The notes: generated by a model from the letters alone, not told the origin. 64,000 nucleotides of DNA from Pseudomonas taetrolens (GCF_900475285.1 NZ_LS483370.1:944001-1008000), one strand, 5' to 3'; positions 1-10,666 are shown, counted from the first letter of the stretch. Numbers and translations: made by a program.

Positions 1-2
1 AT

Positions 3-746
3 GTGCAACTGGGTCAGGACGACTTTGCCATTGACTGGCAAAAACTCGAGGACGCGCTGAGTCCGCGCACTCGAATGATCATTCTCAATAGCCCGCACAA
101 CCCAAGCGGTGCGTTGATCAGTCGTAACGAGCTGGATCAATTGGCCAGGCTGATCGCTGACCGTGATATCTACCTCATCAGTGATGAGGTGTATGAGCAT
201 CTGGTGTACGACGGCGTGTCTCATGTCAGTGTTTTGGCTCATCCTGAGTTGTATCATCGTGCTTTCGTTGTCAGCTCTTTCGGCAAGACTTACCACGTTA
301 CGGGCTGGAAAACCGGTTATGTGGTCGCTCCGCCAGCGCTGACAGCCGAGCTGCGCAAGGTTCACCAGTACGTCAGTTTTTGCGGCGTAACGCCGTTGCA
401 GTATGCGCTGGCGGACTTTATGCAGGCTCATCCCGAGCACGTCGAAGAGCTACCGGCCTTTTATCAGGCCAAGCGTGATTTGTTCTGTGATTTGCTGGGC
501 CCGTCGCGGTTTACCTTCAAGCCGGTGGCAGGGACTTATTTCCAGTTGGTTGATTACTCCCTTATTCGTCCGGACCTCAATGATGTCGACATGGCCATGT
601 GGATGACCCGAGAGCATGGTGTGGCGACTATTCCGGTTTCGGTCTTCTACCAGACCCCGCCCGAAGGGCAGCGGCTGGTTCGTCTGTGTTTTGCAAAACG
701 CGAGGAGACGCTGCGTGAAGCGGCAGGAAAACTATGCGTGATTTAA
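3..746 (+). CDS. ybdL: methionine/glutamine-type PLP aminotransferase, 5' truncated by window edge
   Basis: This is the C-terminal 247 residues of a fold-type I class I/II aminotransferase. The frame is open to the left edge, so the true start lies outside the window. The retained part has the substrate-domain signature NSPHNPSG, the ISDEVYEHLVYDG stretch, and the PLP-lysine motif SSFGKTYHVTGWK (the Schiff-base Lys follows SFG). Family members of the YbdL/kynurenine aminotransferase type transaminate methionine, Phe, Tyr and His with 2-oxo acids, and often use Gln as amino donor. The last 13 nt overlap the YafV omega-amidase gene, so the two are probably translationally coupled. That pairing suggests Gln-dependent re-amination of ketomethylthiobutyrate in methionine salvage, which is an inference from context. 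The exact substrate cannot be read from sequence. Confidence 0.85.
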   Translation: MQLGQDDFAIDWQKLEDALSPRTRMIILNSPHNPSGALISRNELDQLARLIADRDIYLISDEVYEHLVYDGVSHVSVLAHPELYHRAFVVSSFGKTYHVTGWKTGYVVAPPALTAELRKVHQYVSFCGVTPLQYALADFMQAHPEHVEELPAFYQAKRDLFCDLLGPSRFTFKPVAGTYFQLVDYSLIRPDLNDVDMAMWMTREHGVATIPVSVFYQTPPEGQRLVRLCFAKREETLREAAGKLCVI

Positions 747-1525
747 GTGCTTTACCCGATTTGACCGTAGCGCTGGTGCAGACCACGCTGGCCTGGCATG
801 ACCGTCAGGCGAATTTTGCGCATTTTGATGAGCTGCTTGAGCAGACAAAGGGTGCAGACCTGGTGGTTTTGCCAGAGATGTTCACCACCGGCTTTAGCAT
901 GGAGTCAAAAAACCTGGCCGAACCTGAAAATGGTCCCACCAGCAAGTGGTTGCAGGCTCAGGCCAAAAAGCTCGATGCAGTGGTCACTGGCAGCGTGATT
1001 GTGCTGGCAGCCGATGGCAGCCATCGCAACCGGCTGTTGTGGGCTCGTCCTGATGGTGAGGTGTTGCACTACGACAAGCGCCACTTGTTCCGCATGGCGG
1101 GTGAGCATGAGCACTTTACCCCGGGCGAACGTCAGGTTCAGTTCGAAGTGAAGGGTTGGCGCATTCGGCCGCTGATTTGCTACGACCTGCGCTTCCCGGT
1201 CTGGAGTTGCGACGCGCACGACACAGATTTGCTGCTGTACACGGCTAACTGGCCGGGTGCGCGCCGCTTGCACTGGAACCGGTTGTTGCCTGCGCGGGCC
1301 ATTGAGAACCTGTGCTACGTCGCTGCAGTCAATCGGGTGGGGACTGATGGCAAAGGCTTGGTCTACACGGGTGACAGCCATATTTTTGACTTTCAGGGCG
1401 AGTCGCTGCTCAGTGCCGGTGAGGCGGATGGTGTATTCACCATGAGCCTCAGTGCCGCTGACCTGGGCGCCTATCGTGAGCGTTTCCCGGCGTACCTGGA
1501 TGCGGACGATTTTGAGCTGCATTGA
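734..1525 (+). CDS. yafV: omega-amidase YafV, nitrilase superfamily
   Basis: A 263-residue carbon-nitrogen hydrolase of normal family length. The nitrilase triad is visible as Glu48 (LPEMFTTGF), Lys115 (YDKRHLF) and Cys149 (PLICYDLRFPVW). Known relatives hydrolyse alpha-ketoglutaramate, or alpha-ketosuccinamate, to the oxo acid plus ammonia. That pulls glutamine transamination forward. The ATG at 734 sits inside the end of the upstream aminotransferase gene, so the two form an operon and a complete glutaminase II route. The protein has no signal peptide and should be cytosolic. A strong hairpin follows at 1576-1610. Confidence 0.92.
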   Translation: MRDLSALPDLTVALVQTTLAWHDRQANFAHFDELLEQTKGADLVVLPEMFTTGFSMESKNLAEPENGPTSKWLQAQAKKLDAVVTGSVIVLAADGSHRNRLLWARPDGEVLHYDKRHLFRMAGEHEHFTPGERQVQFEVKGWRIRPLICYDLRFPVWSCDAHDTDLLLYTANWPGARRLHWNRLLPARAIENLCYVAAVNRVGTDGKGLVYTGDSHIFDFQGESLLSAGEADGVFTMSLSAADLGAYRERFPAYLDADDFELH

Positions 1526-1575
1526 TTATTGAGGTAGCCGTAGCCTCGCTCCTGCGGCGGCTGCACAGTGTCAAT

Positions 1576-1610
1576 AAAAACCCCCCAAGGCTCTCACCTT
1601 GGGGGTTTTT
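1576..1610. terminator. bidirectional rho-independent terminator between yafV and leuA
   Basis: The inverted repeat CCCCCAAGG / CCTTGGGGG encloses a CTCTCA loop, and it is flanked by an A-run on the left and a T-run on the right. It can therefore stop transcription of the convergent genes yafV (+) and leuA (-). Confidence 0.9.
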
Positions 1611-1626
1611 GTGTATCGGGCCAGGC

Positions 1627-3306
1627 TTACGCGGCTTTAGCTTCCGTCTCGCTCAGCGAGCGGTTCAAGGCGCTGAACAAGGCCTTGAAGCTGGCCGTGG
1701 TGATGTTTTCATCGATCCCTACACCGTGTACGGCGCGTTCACCGTTCACGCGCAGTTCGATGTAGGCCGCGGCCTTGGCATTAGTGCCTGAGCCGATGGC
1801 ATGTTCGTTGTAGTCCATGATCTCGGCCTTGACCGGCAGGCCTGCCACCAGAGCCTCCAGGGCGCCGTTGCCTTTGCCGTTCCAGCGCAGGTTGGTCTCG
1901 CCGCCACCCTTGGCCGACACTTCCACTTCAACGGCGCTATGACCGTTCTCTTCCTGCAGGCGATGGCTGACCAACGCGTAAGGTGTGTTGGCTTGCAAGT
2001 ACTCGCTGTGCAGCAAGCTGTGGATTTGCTGTGCGGTCATCTCCAGGCCCAGACGGTCGGTTTCGCGTTGAACCACCTGGCTGAATTCGATCTGCATGCG
2101 GCGCGGCAGGCTGATGCCGTACTCCTGCTCCAGCAGGTATGCGATGCCGCCTTTGCCGGACTGGCTGTTAACCCGAATGACCGCTTCATAGCTGCGACCG
2201 ATATCGGCCGGGTCGATTGGCAAATACGGCACTTCCCACAGGGCGTCGGGTTTTTGCTGAGCGAAGCCTTTGCGGATTGCATCCTGGTGCGAGCCAGAGA
2301 ATGCAGTGTGAACCAGGTCGCCGACGTATGGGTGACGTGGGTGAACCGGAATCTGGTTGCACTCCTCGACGACCTTGCGCACGCCGTCGATATCGGAGAA
2401 GTCCAGTTGCGGGTCCAGGCCCTGGGTGTACATGTTCAGTGCAACGGTGACGAGATCGACGTTACCGGTACGTTCGCCGTTGCCAAACAGGCAGCCCTCG
2501 ACACGGTCGGCACCGGCCATCAGGCCCAGCTCGGTGGCGGCTACGCCGGTGCCACGGTCGTTGTGGGTGTGCAGGCTGATGAGTACGCTGTCGCGGCGAT
2601 TGATATTACGGCTGAACCATTCGATCTGGTCGGCATAGATGTTCGGTGTTGCGCACTCAACGGTAGCCGGCAGGTTGAGGATCATTTTGTGCTCGGGTGT
2701 CGGGTTCCAGACCTCGATCACGGCGTCACACACTTCCTTGGCGAATTCCAGCTCAGTGGCGCTGAAGGTTTCTGGCGAATATTCGAATGTCCACTGGGTT
2801 TCTGGCTGCTGAGCGGCGTATTTGACGAACAGCTTGGCTGCGCTTACGGCAATTTCCTTGATCCCGTCCTTGTCCTGGTTGAATACGATGCGACGGAAAG
2901 CCGGGCAAGTGGCGTTGTACAGGTGGACGATGGCTTTTTTGGCGCCACGCAACGATTCAAAGGTCCGTGCGATCAGGTCTTCACGGCCTTGGGTCAACAC
3001 TTGAATGGTAGTGTCGTCCGGGATGTGACCGTCTTCAATCAAGGTGCGCACGAAGTCGAAGTCGGTTTGCGACGCTGCCGGGAACGATGCCTCGATTTCC
3101 TTGACGCCCACGCTCACCAGCGTCTTCCAGAAACGCAGCTTCTTCACCGCGTCCATCGGCTCGATCAGCGACTGGTTGCCGTCGCGCAAATCGGAGCTGC
3201 ACCAGATCGGCGCGCTCGTGATGGTTTTTGAAGGCCAGGTGCGGTCAGGCAAATCAATGACCGGAAAGGCACGGTATTTGGAAGAAGGGTCTTTGAGCAT
3301 GGTCAT
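1627..3306 (-). CDS. leuA: 2-isopropylmalate synthase
   Basis: A 559-residue class II (long) LeuA. It condenses acetyl-CoA with 2-oxoisovalerate, the first committed step of leucine synthesis. The N-terminal TIM-barrel shows the HMGL signature SSDLRDGNQ (Arg41, Asp42) and the metal-binding HTHNDRG around residue 245. The C-terminal ~130 residues form the leucine-sensing regulatory domain, with the glycine-rich [13 protein letters not shown] stretch. The ATG at 3306 follows an AAGGA site 7 nt away; a second ATG two codons in is possible. The gene stands alone and is separated from the next minus-strand gene by a 340-bp leader. That leader holds a small leucine-rich peptide and competing stems, suggesting attenuation besides feedback inhibition. 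Confidence 0.96.
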   Translation of the reverse strand: MTMLKDPSSKYRAFPVIDLPDRTWPSKTITSAPIWCSSDLRDGNQSLIEPMDAVKKLRFWKTLVSVGVKEIEASFPAASQTDFDFVRTLIEDGHIPDDTTIQVLTQGREDLIARTFESLRGAKKAIVHLYNATCPAFRRIVFNQDKDGIKEIAVSAAKLFVKYAAQQPETQWTFEYSPETFSATELEFAKEVCDAVIEVWNPTPEHKMILNLPATVECATPNIYADQIEWFSRNINRRDSVLISLHTHNDRGTGVAATELGLMAGADRVEGCLFGNGERTGNVDLVTVALNMYTQGLDPQLDFSDIDGVRKVVEECNQIPVHPRHPYVGDLVHTAFSGSHQDAIRKGFAQQKPDALWEVPYLPIDPADIGRSYEAVIRVNSQSGKGGIAYLLEQEYGISLPRRMQIEFSQVVQRETDRLGLEMTAQQIHSLLHSEYLQANTPYALVSHRLQEENGHSAVEVEVSAKGGGETNLRWNGKGNGALEALVAGLPVKAEIMDYNEHAIGSGTNAKAAAYIELRVNGERAVHGVGIDENITTASFKALFSALNRSLSETEAKAA

Positions 3307-3349
3307 CAGGCAATCCTTATTGTGCGAGCCGGAACTGAGTGGCTAGCCG

Positions 3350-3416
3350 AAAAATACAAAGCAGGGGAGACGAGGCACCGCGATTAGCTTTGCAGTCGTG
3401 CGCTGACGAGGCAAAG
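3350..3416 (-). promoter_or_regulatory. candidate leuA transcription attenuator (mutually exclusive stems)
   Basis: Read on the minus strand, the segment ACGACTGCAAAG (3399-3388) can pair with the upstream CTTTGCCTCGT (3416-3406), inside the leader peptide frame. Alternatively, GCAAAGC (3393-3387) can pair with GCTTTGT (3362-3356), which is followed directly by A then five T (to 3350). The second structure resembles a terminator and the first excludes it. The terminator stem is short (7 bp) and its loop long, which limits confidence. Confidence 0.45.
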
Positions 3417-3461
3417 GCTGCGATGTTGTCGGAGCAGGATGAGTGTGTGGGGTGTTTTCAT
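3384..3461 (-). CDS. putative leuA leader peptide (25 aa)
   Basis: A short reading frame begins ATGAAAACACCC and ends TAA 77 nt before the leuA start. It encodes 25 residues, six of them Leu, including an LILL run near the N terminus and an LCLV segment. A GAAG element lies just upstream of the ATG, which is a weak ribosome-binding site. Its last third overlaps stem sequences that can form two exclusive structures (3350-3416), as in amino-acid attenuators. The Leu codons are spread out rather than in one block, so the call is a hypothesis. No close named homologue was recognised. Confidence 0.5.
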   Translation of the reverse strand: MKTPHTLILLRQHRSLCLVSARLQS

Positions 3462-3523
3462 GACTTCAACCCTAACCACTGGACTGAAAGATGGCAAGCA
3501 CCCGGAAAATATTGAGAGGACTG

Positions 3524-3546
3524 CTCGAATATAAGGAATATTCGAG
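3524..3546. promoter_or_regulatory. perfect AT-rich palindrome upstream of the leuA leader
   Basis: CTCGAATAT and ATATTCGAG form perfect 9-bp arms around a 5-nt centre (AAGGA), about 63 bp upstream of the leader peptide start. Size and position fit a dimeric regulator site overlapping or preceding the leuA promoter. No regulator can be named from the sequence, and no convincing -35/-10 pair was identified nearby. Confidence 0.4.
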
Positions 3547-3648
3547 TTTTAATCGCGCAGACTGAGAATAAAGTTATCAAGTTTTGCGCTACTGCCAAGG
3601 ATGGCGCGTGCCGGGTGCTGCACGCATTCATCCTTGGAGAGGGTTGCT

Positions 3649-4476
3649 TTAAGGCTGGAAGGCACCAATGAAAATAGCCGGATCGACCCGTGCATCATTC
3701 AGGCTGACATTCCAGTGCATGTGCGGGCCGGTAGCGCGTCCCGTCGAACCGACTTTGCCGACCACTGCACCGCGTGCCAGTTGCTGGCCGACCTGGGTGT
3801 CGATTTTCGACAAGTGGCAAAACATGCTGATGAAGCCCTGGCCATGGTCGACAAATACGGTATTGCCGTTGAAGAAATAGTTGCCGATCAGGATCACTTT
3901 GCCTGCTGCCGGGGTTTTGACCGGAGTGCCAGCAGGTACCGCGAAGTCCAGGCCAGCATGGGGGTTACGCTCCTCTCCATTGAAGAAGCGGCGCACGCCG
4001 AACTTGCTCGAGAGCGGCCCGTTGACCGGTTTGTCGAGCAGCAGGTTGCTCGGGGTATTCGGGCTGAACGTACGGTAGGCCTTGATTTGCACGGCCAGCT
4101 CGTTCTCGATGCGCTTCAGGTCTGCGGGATTGGGGTTGACCTGGCGCTTGTTTTTCAAGGCGATGTGCTGTTCGGGGTACTTTTTGTTGACCACCGCGAA
4201 GGCCAACTGGCGGCCATCAGCCGTGATGCGCTGCTGGCTGCCCGGCTTTACCGTCAACGGGATACCGACAATCGCCCGCCATGTTTCTTGTTCTTTCACC
4301 ACCAGCACCGGCTTGCCGTCATAGGTGGCCTTGGGGGCTTGGGCGCCTGTGCCCAGTTCAATCACAGCGACGCCTCCGGGGACCGGCTTGTTCAGCAGGC
4401 GGGTGATGTAACTGTCAGCCGCGTTGGCGTTGGCTGTCAGGCAAAGCAATAACAAGGTGCAGAAAAAACGCGGCAT
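3649..4476 (-). CDS. M23 family murein DD-metallopeptidase, exported
   Basis: A LytM-type peptidoglycan endopeptidase of 275 residues. It opens with a signal peptide (MPRFFCTLLLLCLTANANA, cleavage before ADS). A beta-rich N-terminal part follows, then the M23 domain with the Zn ligands of HAGLDFAVPAGTPV (His near 173) and the HMHW motif (near 251). All catalytic residues appear present, so it is likely an active periplasmic hydrolase rather than an EnvC-like activator. A TTG at 4500 would add eight residues and overlap the xseA stop, but the ATG at 4476 gives a normal signal peptide and is preferred. It lies directly downstream of xseA on the same strand and may be co-transcribed with it. Confidence 0.9.
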   Translation of the reverse strand: MPRFFCTLLLLCLTANANAADSYITRLLNKPVPGGVAVIELGTGAQAPKATYDGKPVLVVKEQETWRAIVGIPLTVKPGSQQRITADGRQLAFAVVNKKYPEQHIALKNKRQVNPNPADLKRIENELAVQIKAYRTFSPNTPSNLLLDKPVNGPLSSKFGVRRFFNGEERNPHAGLDFAVPAGTPVKTPAAGKVILIGNYFFNGNTVFVDHGQGFISMFCHLSKIDTQVGQQLARGAVVGKVGSTGRATGPHMHWNVSLNDARVDPAIFIGAFQP

Positions 4477-4496
4477 CAGCTTATCCAGAAAAGAGG

Positions 4497-5876
4497 TCAA
4501 TCCAGCAAAGAGAGGGTGACGGGTGTCAGGTGATTGTCTTCGACCCGGACTTGCAACTCGCCTTCACCCAGTCGGGCGGTCAAGCGTTGGCCCGTGCGGG
4601 TTTGCCCGGCGCTGCGAATGGCGTTGCCGCGGTCGTCGAGCAGAATGCTATAGCCCCGGCCCAGCGTGGCCAGCGGGCTGACCACATGCAGGGTTTGCAT
4701 GTGGCTTTGCAACTGCAGGCGACGGGCTTTCAGGCCTTCACGCATGGCGCGTGGCAGACGCTCGGCGAGGCTGTCCAGGCGTTGGCGCAATAACGCCAGT
4801 TGACGCCCCGGGTGCTGGCCGGCAAGGCGGGTTTCAAGGCGGATCAAACGCTCGCGTCGGGTATTGAGGCTGCGTTCAAAGGCACGCCGCATGCGCATGT
4901 CCAGGTCATCCAGGCGCTGGGCTTGCTGGCGCAGCCGTTCGCCGGGGTGACGCAGGCGGCGGGCCAGGCCATCGAGACGCAAGCGGTCGCGCATCAGCCG
5001 GTCGCGCATGCGCATCACCAAGCGGCGATGCAGGCTCTCGATACGGTGTTGCAGATCACTTGAGTCGGGTGCCAGCAACTCGGCCGCGGCCGAAGGGGTC
5101 GGGGCCCGGACATCCGCCACGAAGTCGCTGATGGAAACGTCGGTTTCATGGCCGACGGCGCTCACGATTGGTGTGACGCAGGCATCTACCGCCCGGGCCA
5201 CGGCTTCTTCGTTAAAGCACCAGAGGTCTTCCAGCGAACCGCCGCCACGGGCCAGGATCAGCGCGTCGAAACCGCGTGCATCAGCCAGTTTCAGAGCACG
5301 CACGATTTGCGTTGTGGCCTCTCTGCCTTGGACTGCAGTGGGGATGAGTGTCAATTCCACTTGGGGGGCGCGACGCCGAAATACGCTGATAATGTCGCGA
5401 ATAACGGCCCCTGTCGGCGAACTGATGATCCCGATGCGCTGCGGATGAGCGGGAAGGGGCACTTTGCGTTCGGCGCTGAACAGCCCTTCGGCACTGAGTT
5501 TTTCTTTCAGTGCATCGAAGGCCAGGCGCAAGGCGCCGTCCCCGGCAGGTTCCACGGTATCGAGGATCAGCTGATAATCGCCACGGCCTTCAAACAGCGA
5601 GACCTTGCCCCGCACCTTGACCGCGAGGCCATCTTTAAGGGCCTGGCGCACCCGGGCCGCATTGTTGCGGAACAAGGCGCATCGCACCTGGGCGCCGCTG
5701 TCCTTGAGGGTGAAATACACGTGGCCGGACGCCGGGCGGGCGAGGTTGGAAATTTCGCCCTCCACCCAGATGTTGCTGAACACGTCTTCGAGCAATACCC
5801 GCGCACGGCCGTTGAGCTGGCTGACGGTCAGGACTTCTCGGTCGAGGTTGAGTCTTGCAAAGGGGTCTTTAATCAT
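4497..5876 (-). CDS. xseA: exodeoxyribonuclease VII large subunit
   Basis: A 459-residue XseA, the catalytic subunit that degrades single-stranded DNA in both directions with XseB. It shows an N-terminal OB fold (about residues 15-110), a catalytic core with RGGGSLEDLWCFNEE and SAVGHETDVSISDFVADVRAPTPSAAAE, and a long Arg-rich coiled-coil C-terminal half. An upstream in-frame Met at 5912 would add 12 residues; the ATG at 5876 (MIKDPFARL) matches the usual start. The small subunit xseB is not in this window, as is normal in Pseudomonas. Confidence 0.95.
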   Translation of the reverse strand: MIKDPFARLNLDREVLTVSQLNGRARVLLEDVFSNIWVEGEISNLARPASGHVYFTLKDSGAQVRCALFRNNAARVRQALKDGLAVKVRGKVSLFEGRGDYQLILDTVEPAGDGALRLAFDALKEKLSAEGLFSAERKVPLPAHPQRIGIISSPTGAVIRDIISVFRRRAPQVELTLIPTAVQGREATTQIVRALKLADARGFDALILARGGGSLEDLWCFNEEAVARAVDACVTPIVSAVGHETDVSISDFVADVRAPTPSAAAELLAPDSSDLQHRIESLHRRLVMRMRDRLMRDRLRLDGLARRLRHPGERLRQQAQRLDDLDMRMRRAFERSLNTRRERLIRLETRLAGQHPGRQLALLRQRLDSLAERLPRAMREGLKARRLQLQSHMQTLHVVSPLATLGRGYSILLDDRGNAIRSAGQTRTGQRLTARLGEGELQVRVEDNHLTPVTLSLLD

Positions 5877-5954
5877 GCGGGCCATCATAAGGGCGGATTG
5901 TTTCGACTGCACCTGTCTGGTTAAAGTCGCGCACTGATGACAGGGACGTAAACC

Positions 5955-6722
5955 ATGGATTTGCTTGATGTGATGAATGTCTTACCGTTTACCGGTAGTG
6001 AATGGTTGTTGATTGAGCTGGGCATTGCGCTGGCTTATATCGTATTTGGTGTCGCAGGTTTTGGTACGGCGCTGGTGGCCGGGCCGATTTTGATCCTGTG
6101 CCTGCCGTTGTCGAAAATCATCCCCTTGCTGGTGTTGCTGGACTTTGTGGCGGCCTTTGGCAATTGGTTGCCGGCCCGACGCGATGTGGCGCGCCCCGAG
6201 CTGCTGCGCTTGTTGCCGTGCATGGCGCTCGGATGTATAGCGGGAGTGATGTTTTTGCTGAACCTCAAGTCCGATCTGTTGTTGCTGTTGATGGGCATTT
6301 TTATCAGTGCCTACGCGCTGTATAGCCTGGCACTGAAAGTCCGGCCGACGCAGGTGGCTGCAGGCTGGTCGATCCCGACCGGTGTGGTGGGTGGCCTGTT
6401 TGGCGCGATGTTTGGCAGCGGCGGCTTTCTGTACGCCCTCTACCTCAATGCCCGGTTGCCCAAGGAGGCTGCGCGCGCGACGCAAAGCGCCCTGATCAGT
6501 TGCAGCACAGTGGTGCGCTTGAGCCTGTTCGTGATTGCGGGGGTGTATGCTGACGGCGCTCTGCTGCTATTGGCCGTTTGTCTGTTACCTGCGATGGCAT
6601 TGGGCTTGTGGATCGGCCGTAGGGTGACACACAAACTGTCCAGAGAGGCCTTTGTGCGGCTGGTGACATGGCTGGTGCTGGCCAGCGGTGTTGCCTTGAT
6701 TGCACGTTATTTGAGTGCTTGA
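5955..6722 (+). CDS. TSUP family membrane transporter (TauE/SafE-like)
   Basis: A 255-residue, strongly hydrophobic protein with seven to eight predicted membrane helices. The two half-repeats carry the family glycine motifs, near FGVAGFGTALVAGP at the N terminus and GVVGGLFGAMFGSGGF in the middle. TauE/SafE proteins export sulfite, sulfoacetate or other small organosulfur anions, or take up sulfate; the substrate here is unknown. It is divergent from xseA and shares a 78-bp spacer with it. No sulfur-metabolism gene is adjacent to refine the role. Confidence 0.85.
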   Translation: MDLLDVMNVLPFTGSEWLLIELGIALAYIVFGVAGFGTALVAGPILILCLPLSKIIPLLVLLDFVAAFGNWLPARRDVARPELLRLLPCMALGCIAGVMFLLNLKSDLLLLLMGIFISAYALYSLALKVRPTQVAAGWSIPTGVVGGLFGAMFGSGGFLYALYLNARLPKEAARATQSALISCSTVVRLSLFVIAGVYADGALLLLAVCLLPAMALGLWIGRRVTHKLSREAFVRLVTWLVLASGVALIARYLSA

Positions 6723-6836
6723 CCTGAGGGGGTGAGGCTTTATGCTGCGCCCCATGCCTTCAGGTCGCCCCGGCCTGCTAGCCCTCGACAGCGGCTAGGG
6801 CATCAATACCCGTTCTCCATTACATGTGCCGTACCC

Positions 6837-7385
6837 ATGAATTCGCAAAGCATCATCGTTCCGAAAATTTCCACCTTGCCGGTTCATGAGCCGCGAGCGC
6901 GTGCGATTGTGCGCTGGCTGGTCCGCAAGAACATCATTGAGGAAGAGCTGAGTACCTGCGGGCGTGGCGGTAGCCATATGGCTCACGCGATTGCTCCGGG
7001 CGCCGCAAACGTGGTGTTGTACCCCGAGGCGTTGCCATTTGGTGAACCGGTCAATGGCCTGGAGATCATCACAAAACGTTGCATCTATACGCCGGCCAAG
7101 GGGTTTCTTGAGGAAGCAGGCTGCGCCGAATGCCGCCAGGAAGTCGGTGAGGCGCTGTTCGACAGCCTGGAAGAATGGATGCCGGGGCGAACCGATAATT
7201 TCATTTGCCCGTTGTGCACCCATGAAGATGACATCAACGGTTTTCTGTTTTTGCAGCCCTGTGCATTCTCCAACTTGGGTTTTATCTTTAATAACTGGGC
7301 TGAGGCGGGTTTCAAGCAGGCGTTTCTCGATGAATTCGCCGATTGGCTCGATCAGCCGGTGGCGTGGGTCAAGGTTGAGTTGTGA
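6837..7385 (+). CDS. conserved hypothetical protein with two CxxC pairs
   Basis: A 182-residue soluble protein starting at the ATG of MNSQSIIVPK; an upstream in-frame start at 6732 would add an atypical Arg/Pro-rich stretch and is rejected. Cys96/Cys99 (CAEC) and Cys124/Cys127 (CPLC) could form a zinc-binding site. Relatives in Pseudomonas are sometimes labelled sugar ABC transporter ATPase, but there is no Walker motif here and that name is not supported. Function unknown. It lies just upstream of guaB, separated by a weak hairpin and the guaB promoter. Confidence 0.75.
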   Translation: MNSQSIIVPKISTLPVHEPRARAIVRWLVRKNIIEEELSTCGRGGSHMAHAIAPGAANVVLYPEALPFGEPVNGLEIITKRCIYTPAKGFLEEAGCAECRQEVGEALFDSLEEWMPGRTDNFICPLCTHEDDINGFLFLQPCAFSNLGFIFNNWAEAGFKQAFLDEFADWLDQPVAWVKVEL

Positions 7386-7403
7386 AAAGGCAAAACTGCC
7401 TTT
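7386..7403 (+). terminator. small terminator-like hairpin after the CxxC protein gene
   Basis: AAAGGCA / TGCCTTT form a 7-bp stem with a 4-nt loop directly after the stop codon at 7385. The right arm supplies only three T, so this is a weak candidate. Confidence 0.4.
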
Positions 7404-7422
7404 CGGGTCAATAAATGCTTAG

Positions 7423-8988
<1,566 letters not shown>

Positions 8989-8995
8989 TAGTGAT

Positions 8996-9019
8996 CGCAC
9001 CCGGGTCAAGCCGGGTGCG
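8996..9019 (+). repeat. intercistronic hairpin between guaB and guaA
   Basis: CGCACCCGG / CCGGGTGCG form a 9-bp stem with a 6-nt loop just after the guaB stop. A second stem (CGGGGCTG at 9035-9042 with CAGCCCCG at 9050-9057) follows. Neither is followed by a T-run, so they more likely stabilise or process the guaBA transcript than terminate it. Confidence 0.6.
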
Positions 9020-9088
9020 AACGAATTAAGTCACCGGGGCTGTTTTTATCAGCCCCGTGTCGTTTCTGAAATTAATCGAGATTTTGTC

Positions 9089-10666
9089 ATGGCCCTCGAC
9101 ATTCACGCTCACCGTATCCTGATCCTCGACTTCGGTTCCCAGTACACCCAACTGATCGCCCGCCGCGTACGGGAAATCGGTGTTTACTGCGAACTGCACC
9201 CGTTCGACATGGATGACGCAGCGATTCGCGAGTTCGCTCCCAAAGGGATCATTCTCGCTGGCGGCCCGGAATCCGTGCACGAAGCCGATAGCCCGCGCGC
9301 GCCACAAGCTGTATTTGATCTGGGCGTGCCGGTATTCGGTATCTGCTACGGCATGCAGACCATGGCTGAACAGCTGGGTGGCAAGGTTGAAGGCTCCGAG
9401 CTGCGTGAGTTCGGTTATGCCCGCGTAGACGTGGTTGGCAAAAGCCGCCTGCTCGACGGCATCGAAGACCACATCGACGCTGACGGCCTGTATGGCCTGG
9501 ACGTGTGGATGAGCCACGGTGACAAGGTCACCAGGATGCCTGCAGACTTCAGCATCCTCGCCAGCACCCCGAGCTGCCCGATCGCCGGCATGTACAACGA
9601 TGCCCGTGGCTACTACGGCGTGCAGTTCCACCCGGAAGTGACCCACACCAAGCAGGGTGGTCGCATCCTGTCGCGCTTTATCCTCGATATCTGCGGCTGT
9701 GAAGCGCTGTGGACACCGTCGAAAATCGCTGAAGACGCCATCGCCAGCGTTCGTGCCCAGGTGGGTACCGACAACGTCTTGCTGGGTCTGTCCGGCGGCG
9801 TTGACTCTTCGGTTGTGGCTGCCTTGCTGCACAAGGCCATCGGCGACCAGTTGACCTGCGTATTCGTGGACAACGGTCTGCTGCGACTGCACGAAGGTGA
9901 GCAAGTGATGGCCATGTTCGCAGAGAACATGGGCGTCAAAGTGATTCGCGCCAACGCGGCTGATCAGTTCCTGAACAACCTGGCTGGCGAAAGCGACCCG
10001 GAGAAGAAGCGCAAGATCATCGGTCGCACCTTCATCGACGTATTCGATGCCGAATCCTGCAAGCTGGACAACATCAAGTACCTGGCCCAGGGCACCATTT
10101 ACCCGGACGTGATCGAGTCGGCTGGCGCCAAAAGCGGCAAGGCTCACGTGATCAAGTCGCACCACAACGTGGGTGGCTTGCCGGACGAAATGAACCTCAA
10201 GCTGGTTGAGCCACTGCGTGAGCTGTTCAAGGACGAAGTCCGTCGTCTGGGTCTGGAACTGGGCCTGCCGTACGACATGGTCTACCGTCACCCGTTCCCG
10301 GGCCCGGGTCTGGGCGTTCGTATCCTGGGTGAAGTGAAGAAGGAATACGCCGACCTGCTGCGTCGTGCTGACCACATCTTCATCGAAGAACTGCGTAAAG
10401 CCGACTGGTACCACAAGGTCAGCCAGGCATTCGTGGTGTTCCAGCCGGTCAAGTCGGTTGGCGTTGTAGGCGATGGCCGTCGTTACGCTTGGGTTGTTGC
10501 CCTGCGTGCCGTTGAAACCATCGACTTCATGACAGCGCGTTGGGCTCACCTGCCTTACGAGCTGCTTGAAACCGTCAGCGGTCGAATCATCAATGAGATC
10601 GAAGGCATCTCCCGCGTCACCTACGACGTGTCGAGCAAGCCACCGGCAACGATTGAGTGGGAATAA
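9089..10666 (+). CDS. guaA: GMP synthase (glutamine-hydrolysing)
   Basis: A 525-residue GMP synthetase converting XMP to GMP with ATP and glutamine. The N-terminal class I amidotransferase domain has the nucleophile elbow GICYGMQ and the His-Pro-Glu of QFHPEVTHT. The ATP-pyrophosphatase domain has the P-loop-like LSGGVDSSV at about residue 232. The C-terminal dimerisation domain ends in PPATIEWE, the canonical GuaA end. It is second in the guaBA operon and followed by a strong terminator. Confidence 0.98.
   Translation: MALDIHAHRILILDFGSQYTQLIARRVREIGVYCELHPFDMDDAAIREFAPKGIILAGGPESVHEADSPRAPQAVFDLGVPVFGICYGMQTMAEQLGGKVEGSELREFGYARVDVVGKSRLLDGIEDHIDADGLYGLDVWMSHGDKVTRMPADFSILASTPSCPIAGMYNDARGYYGVQFHPEVTHTKQGGRILSRFILDICGCEALWTPSKIAEDAIASVRAQVGTDNVLLGLSGGVDSSVVAALLHKAIGDQLTCVFVDNGLLRLHEGEQVMAMFAENMGVKVIRANAADQFLNNLAGESDPEKKRKIIGRTFIDVFDAESCKLDNIKYLAQGTIYPDVIESAGAKSGKAHVIKSHHNVGGLPDEMNLKLVEPLRELFKDEVRRLGLELGLPYDMVYRHPFPGPGLGVRILGEVKKEYADLLRRADHIFIEELRKADWYHKVSQAFVVFQPVKSVGVVGDGRRYAWVVALRAVETIDFMTARWAHLPYELLETVSGRIINEIEGISRVTYDVSSKPPATIEWE

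Noticed and set aside
1530..1560. GTAGCCGTAGCCTCGCTCCTGC as another member of the intergenic repeat family
   Set aside because: Only one short arm is present and no partner arm was found, so it is too weak to list.
1522..1791. 89-codon frame after yafV
   Set aside because: Runs through the terminator and into the leuA 3' end; not a gene.
1801..3231. 476-codon frame opposite leuA
   Set aside because: Antisense to an unmistakable leuA and without recognisable sequence.
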